From Sitta carolinensis (Eukaryota; Chordata; Aves; Passeriformes; Sittidae), in assembly GCA_032173965.1 (NCBI GenBank), contig JAVUNC010000019.1:18530234-18594233 (forward strand): DNA of 64,000 bases, given 5' to 3'. Shown here in pieces: positions 40,801 to 47,650 of this stretch. Under the pieces are notes generated by a model, which made no database searches, was not told the DNA's origin, and saw nothing but the letters and a program-made list of their open reading frames with translations. Both the position numbers and the translations under genes were made by a program. Positions within the stretch are counted from its first letter, which is position 1, and each line of letters opens with the position of its first letter.

Positions 40801-43759
40801 TAAAGAAAGTTTCCTTACTTATGTCATCAAGACATTTGTGTTTATGTAATCATACGTATCTTCTCATGGAACTCATTATCTGGATTGTAAAACCATAATC
40901 CCTGAACAGCCCAAATATTTTCCATGATCTTCAGGAAACTTCCAAGCTGTGTTTTTCCTTATCCACTAGTTCTGTCCTCCATCACTACAGTTTAGGTTAG
41001 TAAATGCTTTCAGTAACAGTCACATCTCTAATCTCCATGCACAGCCTTGTGCTCTTGGTCTCCAAGTGTTTCAGGAATAGAACCTTATCTTCTTCCAGCA
41101 GCAGGGAGTGTCTGGAATGTTGTCAGCCACAGCCCAGACACAGTGGATTTTATTTGTATGTGAGGAGAAAGTCCAGTGAGCTGACAGCAAGTGCAGAACC
41201 ACAGGGCTGGGTGTTAGGGCCACAGCTTTGTGTGGTACCACCCTGCTGTGTGCAGTGCTGAAAATCCTCCAGGAAAACAAAACTCAGCTTTGCCTGCAGC
41301 CATAGGCTGGCCAGTCCTCCATGCAGGCAGAGCTGCATATATTCAGCCAAGAGGTATCCAGCAGCTGCCTAGGAAACAACATTCCCTCCAGAGGAGAGAG
41401 CCCAATAAAAAGAAGTAATGGGGAAAAATTGAAGCTGGTTGTCCCTCTTGCTTATTCATCAGATATGTCAACAGGTTCATCCACACATATAATGCACACA
41501 GAAGGCCAGAGTTCTTGTTGGCTAATTAAAAATTAAAAAGAATCAGTGTGAAATGTAGTTATCTTCCTTTCTAACTCCATGCAAGAGTCAGAGAGAGCAG
41601 CTAAGCTTCCACAACTCAAAAAGAAACGTTTCAACAGTGATTATACAAAAATCACTGTTTCTGGACCATGTTTGTTTTCTGTATGTTGTTGAAAGCCAGA
41701 AGCATGAAGTTTGCCTGTGGACAGTCAGCATGAGATCCTAAGGATTATGACAAATCCCAAAGAGGAGGCTTTGGCTGTAACACTTTGCCTTGTAAAACTG
41801 CTGGATATCCATTAGGGACATCAAATACTGGTGGACAAAATGAACTGAGAGCATTTTCTATACTTACTTTCTTTCCCATTGCCTGATGTATTTATTCAGA
41901 CAACGAGATCCTTGGATCAGGGAATTCGAGGGGTTGCATTTATTTATTCCACTAAGTAGTATTTCATGTAGGCAGCTGCTCTATCCAGCCATGAAGACTA
42001 TTGTAAATCAATAAATTATAAAATTATAATTATAAAATACACTGACTACATGAGGCAATGAAATGCATTTGAGAGGAGATCAGACAATTCTAGGTCAGAC
42101 TCCTGATTTTACCTGTATAGCCATCCAAAAAGCTTGAGAGCACCACTGGCTCGGGTGGTATCTCACAGTCGATAGTTGTGATTTCTACAAAGAAACAGAA
42201 ATGTCATGTACAAAGAACACAGAGCCACTATGTCCAGAAATAGTAGAAGGCAGAAAAGCTGATGCTATGTAAACCCAGAGGCACACAGGCATTCAAATTA
42301 AGCTCCAAGCCATTTATCATGGTGGCACCTTAGAGGGTTTATGGCAATACATGGCAGGGAGTAGGCAAACATTGGTGTCCTGGAGTCATTCTAGGGCTTT
42401 ACTGCCTGACAAGAGTGAGTCACTGCTCAATAGTGCCCTGATGAACGCTGGTGGAAATCATAACTGAAACTACTCTTGTACCTTGGCCCTGAGACTGTTT
42501 CTGCTCCCAAGAAACCCATAAACACAAAGCTAATTCCCCACAGAAACTTTAGCAAGAATCCTGGAGTTTAGAGTGAAGGCACATTGGCACATTTACCTAA
42601 AATTTTCTCTCCTTAAACTTTTAGAGAAGGAGCCCTTTGAGAGAATTTTTTTTTCATGAGAATTAGCTTTCCTAAGTGGTTTCTTATACCTCAGTCACTT
42701 CTCTACATTTTCTGTGTGCAAAAGTTGCAAACTTTTTTTATTAATCATTACGATTTGCAAACTACACACACAAAAATCCAGAAGTCTACCAAGACTTTTG
42801 CCCCTTTCCTAACTAGAATTCATCAGCAAAGCTTCCAGAGTGCAATCTGTGCTCTTATGGATACCTGTGCAACTCTTTTGGTCTTTATGTGGGGTTGTAC
42901 CAATGCTAAGAATGTCCCTACTCCCTATCCTTGCCATCCTTATGGATATTCAAAGGGACATTTGGTATAAACAAGTAGTGGGCTATTTTCCCTGGCTAGG
43001 TAGATGCCTTCGTGTCTGCATCACTTTATATGATCTCATTTATAAGTGAGCAGTGGGCAGATTTCTACACAAGCCACTGAATAGAATCCTAATGACTATT
43101 CCTTGTCAGCAGCTTCTGGTTATAGGTTTAATTCACCACCTCCATCTCTGAGTATGCTAAAGCCTAGGGCTCTGGATCAGTGAGAAAAGATTGAAAAATT
43201 TTTTCAAGAAAGTTTTCACTTTCTGGAAGCCTTGATATGTCAAACAGAACTTTTAGTGAAGTACTTATCACTGTGAATAGCAGAAGTAACAATGGTAACT
43301 ACTTTAATTTAATTCAGCTGAGCAGCAAGGAATTCAACTGATTCTAACAGCAAAATTATCCATCCTCAGACTCAGCTTCAGCCTAGGTATTTAATTTATA
43401 GACTGCTGCAGAGATAAAATAATCAAACCCCCAAAAGTTAAAGAAAACTTGTAAAAACCCTAGTATCTACAAAAGCATGGTTTTCACCTGTCTGTCATTT
43501 AGTCCCTGAAAGACCACACACCACTTCCAAGGGCACCAAGACTACTTGTTTATATATTATTTTATCAATAAATGAAAGCATTTGAAAATTCTAGGTTCAT
43601 GATTTGTATGAATTCAATACATTTAATTTTGTTCCATTTCAATAAAAGCAGTAAAACACTCAGGCATTTATAAACATAACAATACTCACTTTGTGCATCA
43701 AGACAGAGGAACGTAACACAGCCGACCAAAGTGAAAACCAGAGCTCTGGAGAGAGCCAT
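5869..43759 (-). CDS. Giant non-classical cadherin, about 21 EC repeats, single-pass membrane protein (44 coding exons)
   Basis: Predicted type I membrane adhesion protein of about 2,575 residues. Order: signal peptide (MALSRALVFTLVGC, residues 1-23); about 21 EC repeats to roughly residue 2230, many with LDRE/LDYE, DxD and DxNDNxPxF calcium motifs; a membrane-adjacent domain (about 2231-2313); a transmembrane helix (about 2353-2375, LVAAIVLGALLAGTSIAFLA); and an acidic tail of about 200 residues ending DVSL. All exons have GT-AG borders and compatible phases, except for single-base discrepancies in exon 17 and at the exon 18/19 junction. The start is the first ATG before a signal peptide; a good acceptor (CCTGCAG) lies five bases upstream, so a non-coding 5' exon is likely. 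Repeat number and the membrane-adjacent domain recall CDH23, PCDH15 and CDHR2, but I cannot match it to a named mammalian gene. The neighbours (SANBR, AHSA2) place it at the mammalian C2orf74 locus. Confidence 0.9.
6247..6382 (-). mobile_element. CR1 LINE 3' fragment
   Basis: Reads on the plus strand as the complement of a CR1 3' end: TCATAGAAC...GGAACCTTAAGAGATC...CCAACCCCCCTGCCATGG, then GGCCTTGAACACTTCCAGGGA. Located in the intron between cadherin exons 43 and 44. CR1 is the dominant LINE of birds. Confidence 0.85.
6511..6787 (-). CDS. Cadherin exon 43: cytoplasmic tail
   Basis: Phase 2 in, phase 0 out; 92 codons. FLFDEDFFDSAQGTMNSLNS through EIQPSVGFTTKQ. The chosen acceptor (GATGAAG before 6787) is the only nearby AG with an open frame in the right phase. 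It lies in a short tandem repeat, so the exact border is less sure than elsewhere. Confidence 0.75.
7182..7304 (-). CDS. Cadherin exon 42: cytoplasmic tail
   Basis: Phase 2 in and out. Basic start RKHRKQDLVKKVE, then GIDNPWAADENGSLKSLEKV and EHMNY. Acceptor TTTCAG, donor GTAAGT. Confidence 0.88.
7322..7373. repeat. AAT-type microsatellite
   Basis: Interrupted run of AAT units just 5' (gene sense) of cadherin exon 42, ending about 18 bases from its acceptor. Confidence 0.8.
7885..8085 (-). CDS. Cadherin exon 41: transmembrane helix
   Basis: 66 codons, phase 2 in and out. RKLREQRAAIELELQLAFSA, an Ala-rich run, then LVAAIVLGALLAGTSIAFLA and a basic stop (GLRDLRRT). Much more GC- and CpG-rich than the other cadherin exons. 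Confidence 0.9.
8563..8718 (-). CDS. Cadherin exon 40: membrane-adjacent domain
   Basis: Phase 2 in and out. RVLEDKLGWNVYVVNIYSKE, then ETQVNIIAFDKAHQEVPAED. The strand-helix-strand pattern resembles the MAD domain before the membrane in PCDH15 and CDH23-like cadherins (inference). Confidence 0.88.
9777..9871 (-). CDS. Cadherin exon 39: start of membrane-adjacent domain
   Basis: Phase 0 in, phase 2 out. VTVDSSSSSNIVMLVLNQTI then NVVERNSAEVQ: a strand followed by a helix-like stretch, no cadherin motif. Confidence 0.88.
10190..10387 (-). CDS. Cadherin exon 38: EC21, last repeat
   Basis: 66 codons, phase 0. ATDPDSGDNGLVLYSLVRGQ, then LEVQAADQGTRRLTARTTVS. Donor GTAAGG. No calcium linker follows, as expected for the membrane-proximal repeat. 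Confidence 0.92.
10564..10700 (-). CDS. Cadherin exon 37: EC20/EC21
   Basis: Phase 1 in, phase 0 out. AMLTISVQDVNEEPVFSSNS, then SSVPYKYPVITVQ. Linker DVNEEPVF. Confidence 0.92.
10850..10984 (-). CDS. Cadherin exon 36: EC20
   Basis: Phase 1 in and out. HFRLDPESGELRTAVNLDYE, then EVSQYVILIQANRKVSSAAE. Confidence 0.92.
11705..11814 (-). CDS. Cadherin exon 35: EC20
   Basis: Phase 2 in, phase 1 out. SVSVSENTGVDYLIYDFAVD then YTVVSGNDR. The acceptor is GCATTAG at 11815; a nearer TTTCAG would break the frame. Confidence 0.88.
12283..12527 (-). CDS. Cadherin exon 34: EC19/EC20 linker
   Basis: Phase 0 in, phase 2 out. GQNGLIEYYILPDPTVSPFF, HLTVMAKDKGSPPLNGTAL, then VFDNRPFVPRF in place of a canonical linker. 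Confidence 0.9.
13618..13761 (-). CDS. Cadherin exon 33: EC18/EC19
   Basis: 48 codons, phase 0. VSIAVIDVNDNAPVFAQSSY, then VLTVSATDRDQ. Canonical linker. Confidence 0.93.
14442..14578 (-). CDS. Cadherin exon 32: EC18
   Basis: Phase 1 in, phase 0 out. GDGENIFEIDEIQGIIKIRT, then SPDYETMNKYNLTVTAVNNK. Confidence 0.92.
14894..15113 (-). CDS. Cadherin exon 31: EC17/EC18
   Basis: 73 codons plus one base. VVVYAEDDGIPEKKRGYCTV, linker TDINDWPPVF, then ASDRDTGDNAFILYNLT. Confidence 0.93.
15715..15894 (-). CDS. Cadherin exon 30: EC17
   Basis: 60 codons, phase 0. IVQLKAQDNDTGRNGFLTYG, then APFDYEEEPTEYQ. Donor GTTTGC is weaker than average. Confidence 0.9.
15895..17285 (-). other. Cadherin intron 29
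   Basis: 1.4 kb between EC16/17 and EC17 exons. It contains an A run near 16652-16670; otherwise nothing recognised. Confidence 0.6.
17286..17494 (-). CDS. Cadherin exon 29: EC16/EC17
   Basis: Phase 1 in, phase 0 out. YFIIHSSNGIVRTRKNLELE, then linker VIEENNFPPVF. Donor GTAAGA. Confidence 0.9.
18381..18549 (-). CDS. Cadherin exon 28: EC15/EC16
   Basis: Phase 0 in, phase 1 out. VSVMIAPMDVSFPVFLEEVY; the linker APMDVSFPVF lacks NDN. Then YKLPVNYSIASGDEK. Confidence 0.88.
18914..19334 (-). mobile_element. Solo retroviral LTR in a cadherin intron
   Basis: A 421-bp element with perfect 7-base inverted ends: TGATGCC starts and GGCATCA ends the minus strand. Flanks on both sides are TTGT, a 4-base target duplication. 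On the minus strand it carries AATAAA at 18976-18981 and a T/C-rich stretch after it, as in the R/U5 part of an LTR. There is no internal retroviral coding sequence, so it is a solo LTR left by recombination. A 4-base duplication is typical of gammaretrovirus-like (ERV1) elements, which is the class I infer. It lies between exons 27 and 28. Confidence 0.75.
20070..20221 (-). CDS. Cadherin exon 27: EC15
   Basis: Phase 1 in, phase 0 out. GGNSEGLFSLSSSTGELRLT, then YSLNVTATDSGLPPLSTSVK. LTRDLSKQT replaces the usual LDRE. Confidence 0.9.
20625..20783 (-). CDS. Cadherin exon 26: EC14/EC15
   Basis: Phase 1 in and out. VTVQDVNEEGPVFDQSSYYK, a near-canonical linker with NEE for NDN, then VVDINARDEGKGYDEGIFY. 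Confidence 0.9.
21403..21619 (-). CDS. Cadherin exon 25: EC14
   Basis: 72 codons plus one base. ILSVVATDADIGYNAVIHYT, then LQPLDYESHSQYMFILKAFN. Phase 0 in, phase 1 out. Confidence 0.92.
21871..22017 (+). mobile_element. CR1 LINE 3' fragment
   Basis: Contains TGGAAGTGTTCAAGGCCAGG, then AAGGTGTCCCTGCCCAGG, and ends with CCATGATTCTA, the CR1 3' end pattern. Located in the intron between cadherin exons 24 and 25. Confidence 0.88.
22412..22549 (-). CDS. Cadherin exon 24: EC13/EC14
   Basis: 46 codons, phase 0. ATDSGKPPQSASLVLSITV, canonical linker EDVNDNPPVF, then SVAVRENEPPHV. Donor is GTGTGT. Confidence 0.88.
23294..23313. repeat. T20 homopolymer
   Basis: Run of about 20 T in the intron between cadherin exons 23 and 24. 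Confidence 0.9.
23708..23977 (-). CDS. Cadherin exon 23: EC12/EC13
   Basis: 90 codons, phase 0. Linker VEDLNDNPPVF, then ATDLDVGDNALISYSLQD and KKSLDREVMDSYELKIM. Confidence 0.94.
23988..24012. repeat. A25 homopolymer
   Basis: Run of about 25 A, starting 11 bases upstream (gene sense) of cadherin exon 23. On the minus strand it is a long T tract in front of the acceptor. Confidence 0.9.
24580..24887 (-). CDS. Cadherin exon 22: EC11/EC12
   Basis: 102 codons, phase 1 in, phase 0 out. The EC11/12 linker is LVNDTSFGLTF, lacking DxNDNxP. EC12 then has SIEENKAPGSAVGSVKAL and LVQLDREQGDLYSILVEA. Confidence 0.92.
25810..25958 (-). CDS. Cadherin exon 21: EC11
   Basis: Phase 2 in, phase 1 out. Encodes SFMNHSDDFHINNATGEITL, then TVVTLTVIATDHGVPQLTSN. 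Confidence 0.9.
26892..27064 (-). CDS. Cadherin exon 20: EC10/EC11
   Basis: Phase 0 in, phase 2 out. Encodes NFTHVSIQVLDVNDNPPQF, then SATDLDLGNNAVISY. Canonical linker. Confidence 0.92.
27158..27256 (-). CDS. Cadherin exon 19: EC10
   Basis: 33 codons in the frame DGTILVTGSVDRESKEKYEL then LLVASDNGVPLRQ. Acceptor CTCTAG directly before GAT; no other nearby acceptor gives a compatible phase. Confidence 0.88.
27579..27835 (-). CDS. Cadherin exon 18: EC9/EC10
   Basis: Enters in phase 0 with VWAVDNVINGLNSSALFHI, then linker LDVNDNNPEF and EC10 up to EDGDNPYSVG. It exits in phase 2 (AG before GTAAGG), which does not match exon 19 (phase 0): one base appears to be missing at this junction. Confidence 0.88.
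27970..28093 (-). CDS. Cadherin exon 17: EC9, with two apparent 1-base deletions
   Basis: Acceptor TTTTTAG, donor GTAAAT; 124 bases where phase 0 to phase 0 needs 126. Three successive frames carry clear EC9 sequence: AGFSQGYFVFNS, then HFFTVDFPGTLSLRNDTELD RE, then DYIRFTLQ. One base is missing near 28058 and one near 27992. As written the first frame meets TAA in this exon. Confidence 0.85.
29049..29993 (-). CDS. Cadherin exon 16 (945 bases): EC6 to start of EC9
   Basis: 315 codons without an intron, far larger than any other exon here. It holds most of EC6, all of EC7 and EC8 and the start of EC9. Canonical linkers are TDINDNSPVF, DDVNDNAPVF and EDVNDNPPEF, with LDYE, LDREE and LDYE motifs. 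Ends FSVADKDK before GTAGGT. Confidence 0.95.
31007..31140 (-). CDS. Cadherin exon 15: EC5/EC6 linker
   Basis: Phase 1 in, phase 0 out. Encodes FPRSSSVPVEIFAVGDSRPQ and FVQKIYNVSVEEELVDPVEV. The linker is AVGDSRPQF, lacking the NDN residues. Confidence 0.88.
31824..31851. repeat. TA dinucleotide repeat
   Basis: About 14 TA units followed by AT-rich sequence, in the intron between cadherin exons 14 and 15. Confidence 0.9.
32144..32324 (-). CDS. Cadherin exon 14: EC5
   Basis: Phase 0 in, phase 1 out. Encodes VAASDPDDGINGEISFILAG then ELDTSTGQISLKTV and LWITATD, a textbook EC core. Confidence 0.92.
33157..33312 (-). CDS. Cadherin exon 13: EC4/EC5
   Basis: 52 codons, phase 0. Encodes VTARDHLSPHKE, the canonical linker LLDENDNSPTF, and RDTPYRQEIFLNMTAGMAI. 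Confidence 0.92.
33563..33691 (-). CDS. Cadherin exon 12: EC4
   Basis: 43 codons, phase 0. Encodes GGFQGTLSLTPDDSPFQLSP through LLDRERVPSIHLQ, with an intact LDRE motif. Confidence 0.9.
34142..34315 (-). CDS. Cadherin exon 11: EC3/EC4
   Basis: 58 codons, phase 0. Encodes the linker GDENDNAPVL, then SQASYEVSLPENFPNGMEVL and ITATDQDE. Confidence 0.92.
34538..34647 (-). CDS. Cadherin exon 10: EC3
   Basis: Phase 1 in, phase 0 out. Encodes VNPPAYNNSFSINDAGVLEV then KTSINREICPNLVVVIQ; NRE stands where DRE is usual. Confidence 0.88.
35207..35294 (-). CDS. Cadherin exon 9: EC3
   Basis: Phase 0 in, phase 1 out. Encodes VGPLAVLPEILAQDGDKGIN and EKIIYSIKL with a DGD motif. Confidence 0.88.
36361..36477 (-). 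CDS. Cadherin exon 8: EC2/EC3 linker
   Basis: 39 codons, phase 0. Encodes EKFGNQSTTASLIINIRDYD then TLNPYFSQSVYNGNISENQ. The usual DxNDNxPxF is replaced by RDYDTLNPYF, a degenerate linker. Confidence 0.88.
37141..37251 (-). CDS. Cadherin exon 7: EC2
   Basis: 37 codons, phase 0. Encodes GPNSDYFSVREGDGNVTVRK then PLDYNEVNFFNLTVQAK, the LDYE segment of EC2. Confidence 0.9.
37914..38003 (-). CDS. Cadherin exon 6: EC2
   Basis: 30 codons, phase 0. Encodes VAEINSTVIKVEAKDEDFSP and QFNLLTYSLW, with DED at the usual DxD position. Acceptor CTTAG, donor GTGAGT. Confidence 0.9.
38326..38465 (-). CDS. Cadherin exon 5: end of EC1
   Basis: Encodes KCCYLTVVISSTTKTDEIK and VELIDVNDNAPEF, the canonical calcium linker to EC2, then QQANYSASVSE. 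Two adjacent Cys at the exon start. Exits in phase 0. Confidence 0.9.
38769..38813 (-). CDS. Cadherin exon 4 (45 bases): EC1
   Basis: Short exon with acceptor TTTTAG and donor GTGAGT, phase 1 in and out. Encodes YNDLVRYCLPKDWS. Found because exons 3 and 5 do not join in phase without it. Carries a second EC1 Cys. Confidence 0.75.
39169..39192. repeat. A24 homopolymer
   Basis: Run of about 24 A in the intron between cadherin exons 3 and 4. Confidence 0.9.
39879..40076 (-). CDS. Cadherin exon 3: EC1 middle
   Basis: Encodes DVEWITGIPPYVHLKLQASI through KALDVEALEVLFLLHIKPR. The inner GTATTA at 39915 looks like a donor but gives the wrong phase and cuts the LDxE...LFLLHI strand. The weaker AAAG/GTTTTC at 39878 restores phase 1 and keeps the EC pattern. 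Confidence 0.75.
40077..42112 (-). other. Cadherin intron 2
   Basis: About 2 kb, the longest cadherin intron. Flanking phases agree; I saw no exon, LTR or LINE in it. Confidence 0.6.
42113..42184 (-). CDS. Cadherin exon 2: start of EC1
   Basis: Phase 1 in and out. Encodes KITTIDCEIPPEPVVLSSFL then DGYT. The Cys near the mature N-terminus and the following Pro-rich stretch recall the EC1 start of PCDH15. Confidence 0.85.
42185..43689 (-). other. Cadherin intron 1
   Basis: 1.5 kb. Exon phases on both sides agree, so no coding exon is required. No repeat family recognised. Confidence 0.6.
43690..43759 (-). CDS. Cadherin exon 1: signal peptide
   Basis: Encodes MALSRALVFTLVGCVTFLCL then DAQ; hydrophobic core without charges after Arg5. 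Donor GTGAGT, exits in phase 1. Confidence 0.85.
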
Positions 43760-45770
43760 GAGCACTGCAGGAAAAATATCCAACTCAAGGCAAAACCAGA
43801 TGGTTGTTTCTCATATAGAAGACTTGCAAAGAATCATTTCATTTACCATATCATAGGTTAGTTATTATCCTGACAAATGCTTCACCAAGAACAAGTCAAA
43901 AGACTGGATTAAGCCTCTGAGAGCAGCCCACAAACTATATAATGTGCTTATCATTTCCAGCTTGTCAGATCAAAGTCCTTTTGGGCAATAAAAAACCAAG
44001 GAAACCCACACTTGTGCTGTGACACAAAATGTGCCAAGTGCATTTTTATTTCAACATTCCAACTGAGAACAAAATTAGCAAGATATCCTGGCCAATGTGA
44101 GAGAAATGTACATGTTGCCTGGGAAAGAAAATTAATGGGGTGTGTCAAGAGTCAAAGGGACCAGCACTGCCCCTTTTGATCTAAGTGGTGGTGGAGTATT
44201 TCACATAACTCTGTTCCACAAGGAATAAATCCAGAATTCCTGTTTGCAAACTGGTTACTATTTGATGTGATGAAAGCAGACAGCTCTAAAGAATGTCTAT
44301 AATTTCACAGATACTACACACTGACAAAAAGTTTAGCAGGCAGCTAAAACATTTTACTTCAATCAAGTTACCTAAAAAAAACCCAACCCAAACCACCAAT
44401 ATTTTAAGCTTGTAGAGAACTTCAAAGACTACAAACAATGGAAACAAACTACATGATTGAATGTAGCACTTGTAGGTAATATACCTTTAATTGGAAGGAG
44501 CAATTGATTACACAGCAAGGAAACTGCTGCCAGCCCAAGGTCTTTTTGTGATTGTGCCAGCATGTTTAGTCACCATGGACAATAAAGTAATTACTGTAGG
44601 TTGAATGAGAACACAAAATACAATAAAACTGCATAAAACAACTAAAAATAAAATTACCATTATGCTGTCCCAGCCTTGGATCAATGAAATCTGGGAGTAA
44701 CTCAAGCAGAAGCAATTAAAGAAATAGTAAAAAGTTTAAGCATGGGCACCGTGTTTTTTGAACAAAGGCCACATACAGCAGTGATTATGCCTTCAGTGGT
44801 GTTATTTATTGCTGGGGCCAAGCTCAGGTAGGTGATTTTTCCTCCCTGGGCTGATTTTTCCCCATGTCTAGGATGGCCAAGCCTTTGCAAGTTTATATGG
44901 CAAAGTAGGAAGGCAGGTCTGTGCACAAAATGCCTCCTGTGAAGAAAAATGAAAAGAAGTTCCTTTACCTAATTCACCAAATAGCTTCAGGCTATCACAG
45001 CCAGGCCAGAGCCTACATAATTTGGTATTTATACAAAAAATTTCTAACAAATACAGCCTCTTGACCACTGGAAATATTCATGTGCTGGATGCCTTAATCC
45101 ACTAATGAAGACCTACTTTTGGATATCCTAAACCAGAGGGAAGGCAATGTTGCCTCAGTGTTCTCTGGGAGCTCTCTTAACAAGGGGCCTCCCAGAGATC
45201 TGGAAGCTCAGCTATGAGAGGTGGCATGAGACCTTAAAGGATCAAAGTCCAGAAAGATCTCCTACATTATCCATGGGGAAGCAGCCCAAAAGCTGAAGGA
45301 AGAAGGCCCCTAGTGCATACAAACCCCTACAGGCAGGTGTAGGATGAAAACAGCTGCTGAGATGCAGCACAACTCATAATTCTCTCTTCGGAAGCTGCAG
45401 CAGCAGTTTTGCTGTGAGGGTCTTGGTCCAAAACAACAGCAGCACCTCCCAAAACTTAGCATTCAATGTCCCTGTGATTCCCAAAGTAGAGGAGCTCACA
45501 GTCCTGTTAAACTTTGCCACTTGCTGCAGCTTTCTGATGGGCTGAAGGTTCCTTCAATTCCACCATCCTGCTGCTCAGAGACAGGACAAGACCCTGACCT
45601 CAGGGACAGCCACATTCTGTGCTGTCACTTGGCCTTGAGCCTGGAAAAGCCTTTGGCTGCTTTTATTTATAGATACAGCCAAGGAGGTGATTCAGCAGTG
45701 AATCTTCTCCCATAATAAGATAAATTTAGCATGTGTCAAGACTTCTTTACCTCCTCAAAAATGGGACTCA

Positions 45771-45815
45771 GTCATGGAGGTCTTTCCCAACCTAAAGGAG
45801 TCTGTGATTCTCTAT
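45771..45815 (+). mobile_element. Possible short CR1 3' tail
   Basis: GTCATGGAGGTCTTTCCCAA followed by CCTAAAGGAGTCTGTGATTC resembles the last bases of a CR1 copy. Short and diverged. Confidence 0.4.
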
Positions 45816-47644
45816 TAATAAATAGAGAAAAAAAGCTCAGAGCACAGTGGTGCAGTCCATGAAGGTTAGTTTTCACTGAGCTGCAGGAGGAATGGCTGCA
45901 GGGTCTGTGTGTGCTGCTCTCTTGGACATCAGGAATAACTTAAGGTACTATGATGGCCTGGAGTGGGGAGAGAGGTGCCTGAATGGAAGCAGCAATTTCA
46001 TATAGTGGCTCAAACAAGCATCTGATGCACAGGAGCAGTTTCCCAACACAATCCCATATGTCTGAGCACTCAACAAGAGGAGGAAACAATGATTTTTAAG
46101 AAATTGATTCCCTTCTGGCCAAGGGAAAGACGTTACTCAGTCACATCAAACATGCCCACACTATTCATAGACTGAGGCAACCATATGTCCACACTTCTCC
46201 TAACACAACATCTTTTTCCCTTGGAGCCATCACTGAATTTAAAATTCTGTCCCTTTCTCCAAGATTTCTGGGCATCCAGGAAACAGGCACAGCTCCAGAG
46301 TGCAGTAAATTCACTTATACCCACATGTGACAGCAGGATGTACACTGTAGGCTTCCCAATATCCCAACTACACAAATACAGGGCATCCAAGACAACCAAG
46401 ACAACCAAGACAACATATAGCAATTCCTGGAAACAGAATCATGGAAACCAATTGTATTCACAGATTCAACAGATTGTTTAAATGGTACAAACTGCACTGT
46501 GGCAGTGCAAAGCAAAGTTAAATGCTTTTTTAAACATAGCTTAGTCTGATATTTTGCATACTTGGGTCAGTTGTAGTACAGCTCACTGAGGAATTGTTAA
46601 TCCAGCTTCAAAACTTGATGCAGATAAAAATTCTCTTAAGTTCTTGTAGATTTGGAGGAGCTCTGCATTTAATGATAATCCTGTTCTTGACAGATAAAAA
46701 GCCTGTATGAAGATGCTGCAATTTAATCACAAATACACATGCATGATTGAGACCATCAAACAACATTTATGCACATACTTAGCTCTTAAAAGCATCTATT
46801 AAAAACTCACACACTTCTTAAATTAATAATGTTTATTTCCATTAAACCAAGACAAATTTTCAAAATTAATACAAAATAAAAATTCAAGGTGGTTGGCATG
46901 GGGGAAAAAGATAAGACTGCACATCATGTCTATTATTTATATATTCTCCAAAATATTTTTGAGTAAAACAATACTGGCACGTAGAACTGGCTCTTCCCCA
47001 CAGAACAAAACCAGCAGAATTTTCCTTTCTCTTCTAGTCAGTAGTGCTACGAAAACTAAACATACACACATGCAGCCTGCAACATTCATAGCCAGGTTTG
47101 CCATGGGAACTTGGAACAACCCCCATCAGAAGTCACAAAATTGTAGCAAAACATTTTTTCTACTGCATTTTTCACACCTGATGGGCTTTACAATACTTTC
47201 AACAAACAACAACCAGTTCTCCAACATGTACTACAATGCTTCAAACTGCATTGGTACTTGCAAACAGGCCTGAGGCATTCACAAAACCTTATTTATTTGA
47301 TACAGATTACAGCACTCCTGCAAAGTTACAGTCCCTGTCCAAAATCAAAGCCACCGAAAGCCAATTTTGCTTGTTGGTTTCACTGGGTTCCAAATTTGCT
47401 ACAGCATTGGACAAAACACACAAGTAACACTGATTTTAATTGTTTCAATAAAAATCTCCCACCTTGACAGCAGTATTTTCAAGTATTGCTATCCTAGGCT
47501 TCTAACACCTACTGAAAATCATCGAGAAACAAGACAAACAAGAAAAGCCCAAATGGAGAGAAGAGCATTTAAACAAATCTCCCTCTCCTTACCCCACCCC
47601 ACTCTCCCATCCAAGAACTTGCTGACTTAATTCCAAACTCACAA

Positions 47645-47650
47645 TTTATT
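47645..47650 (-). terminator. Candidate SANBR poly(A) signal
   Basis: First AATAAA on the minus strand after the SANBR stop, about 1.1 kb downstream. A variant ATTAAA at 48512-48517 is nearer. The sequence alone does not decide between them. Confidence 0.35.

Noticed and set aside
46315..46515. Open frame with a tandem WLS motif and three 10-base CAAGACAACC units
   Set aside because: Only three short units in non-coding sequence; the frame has no support.
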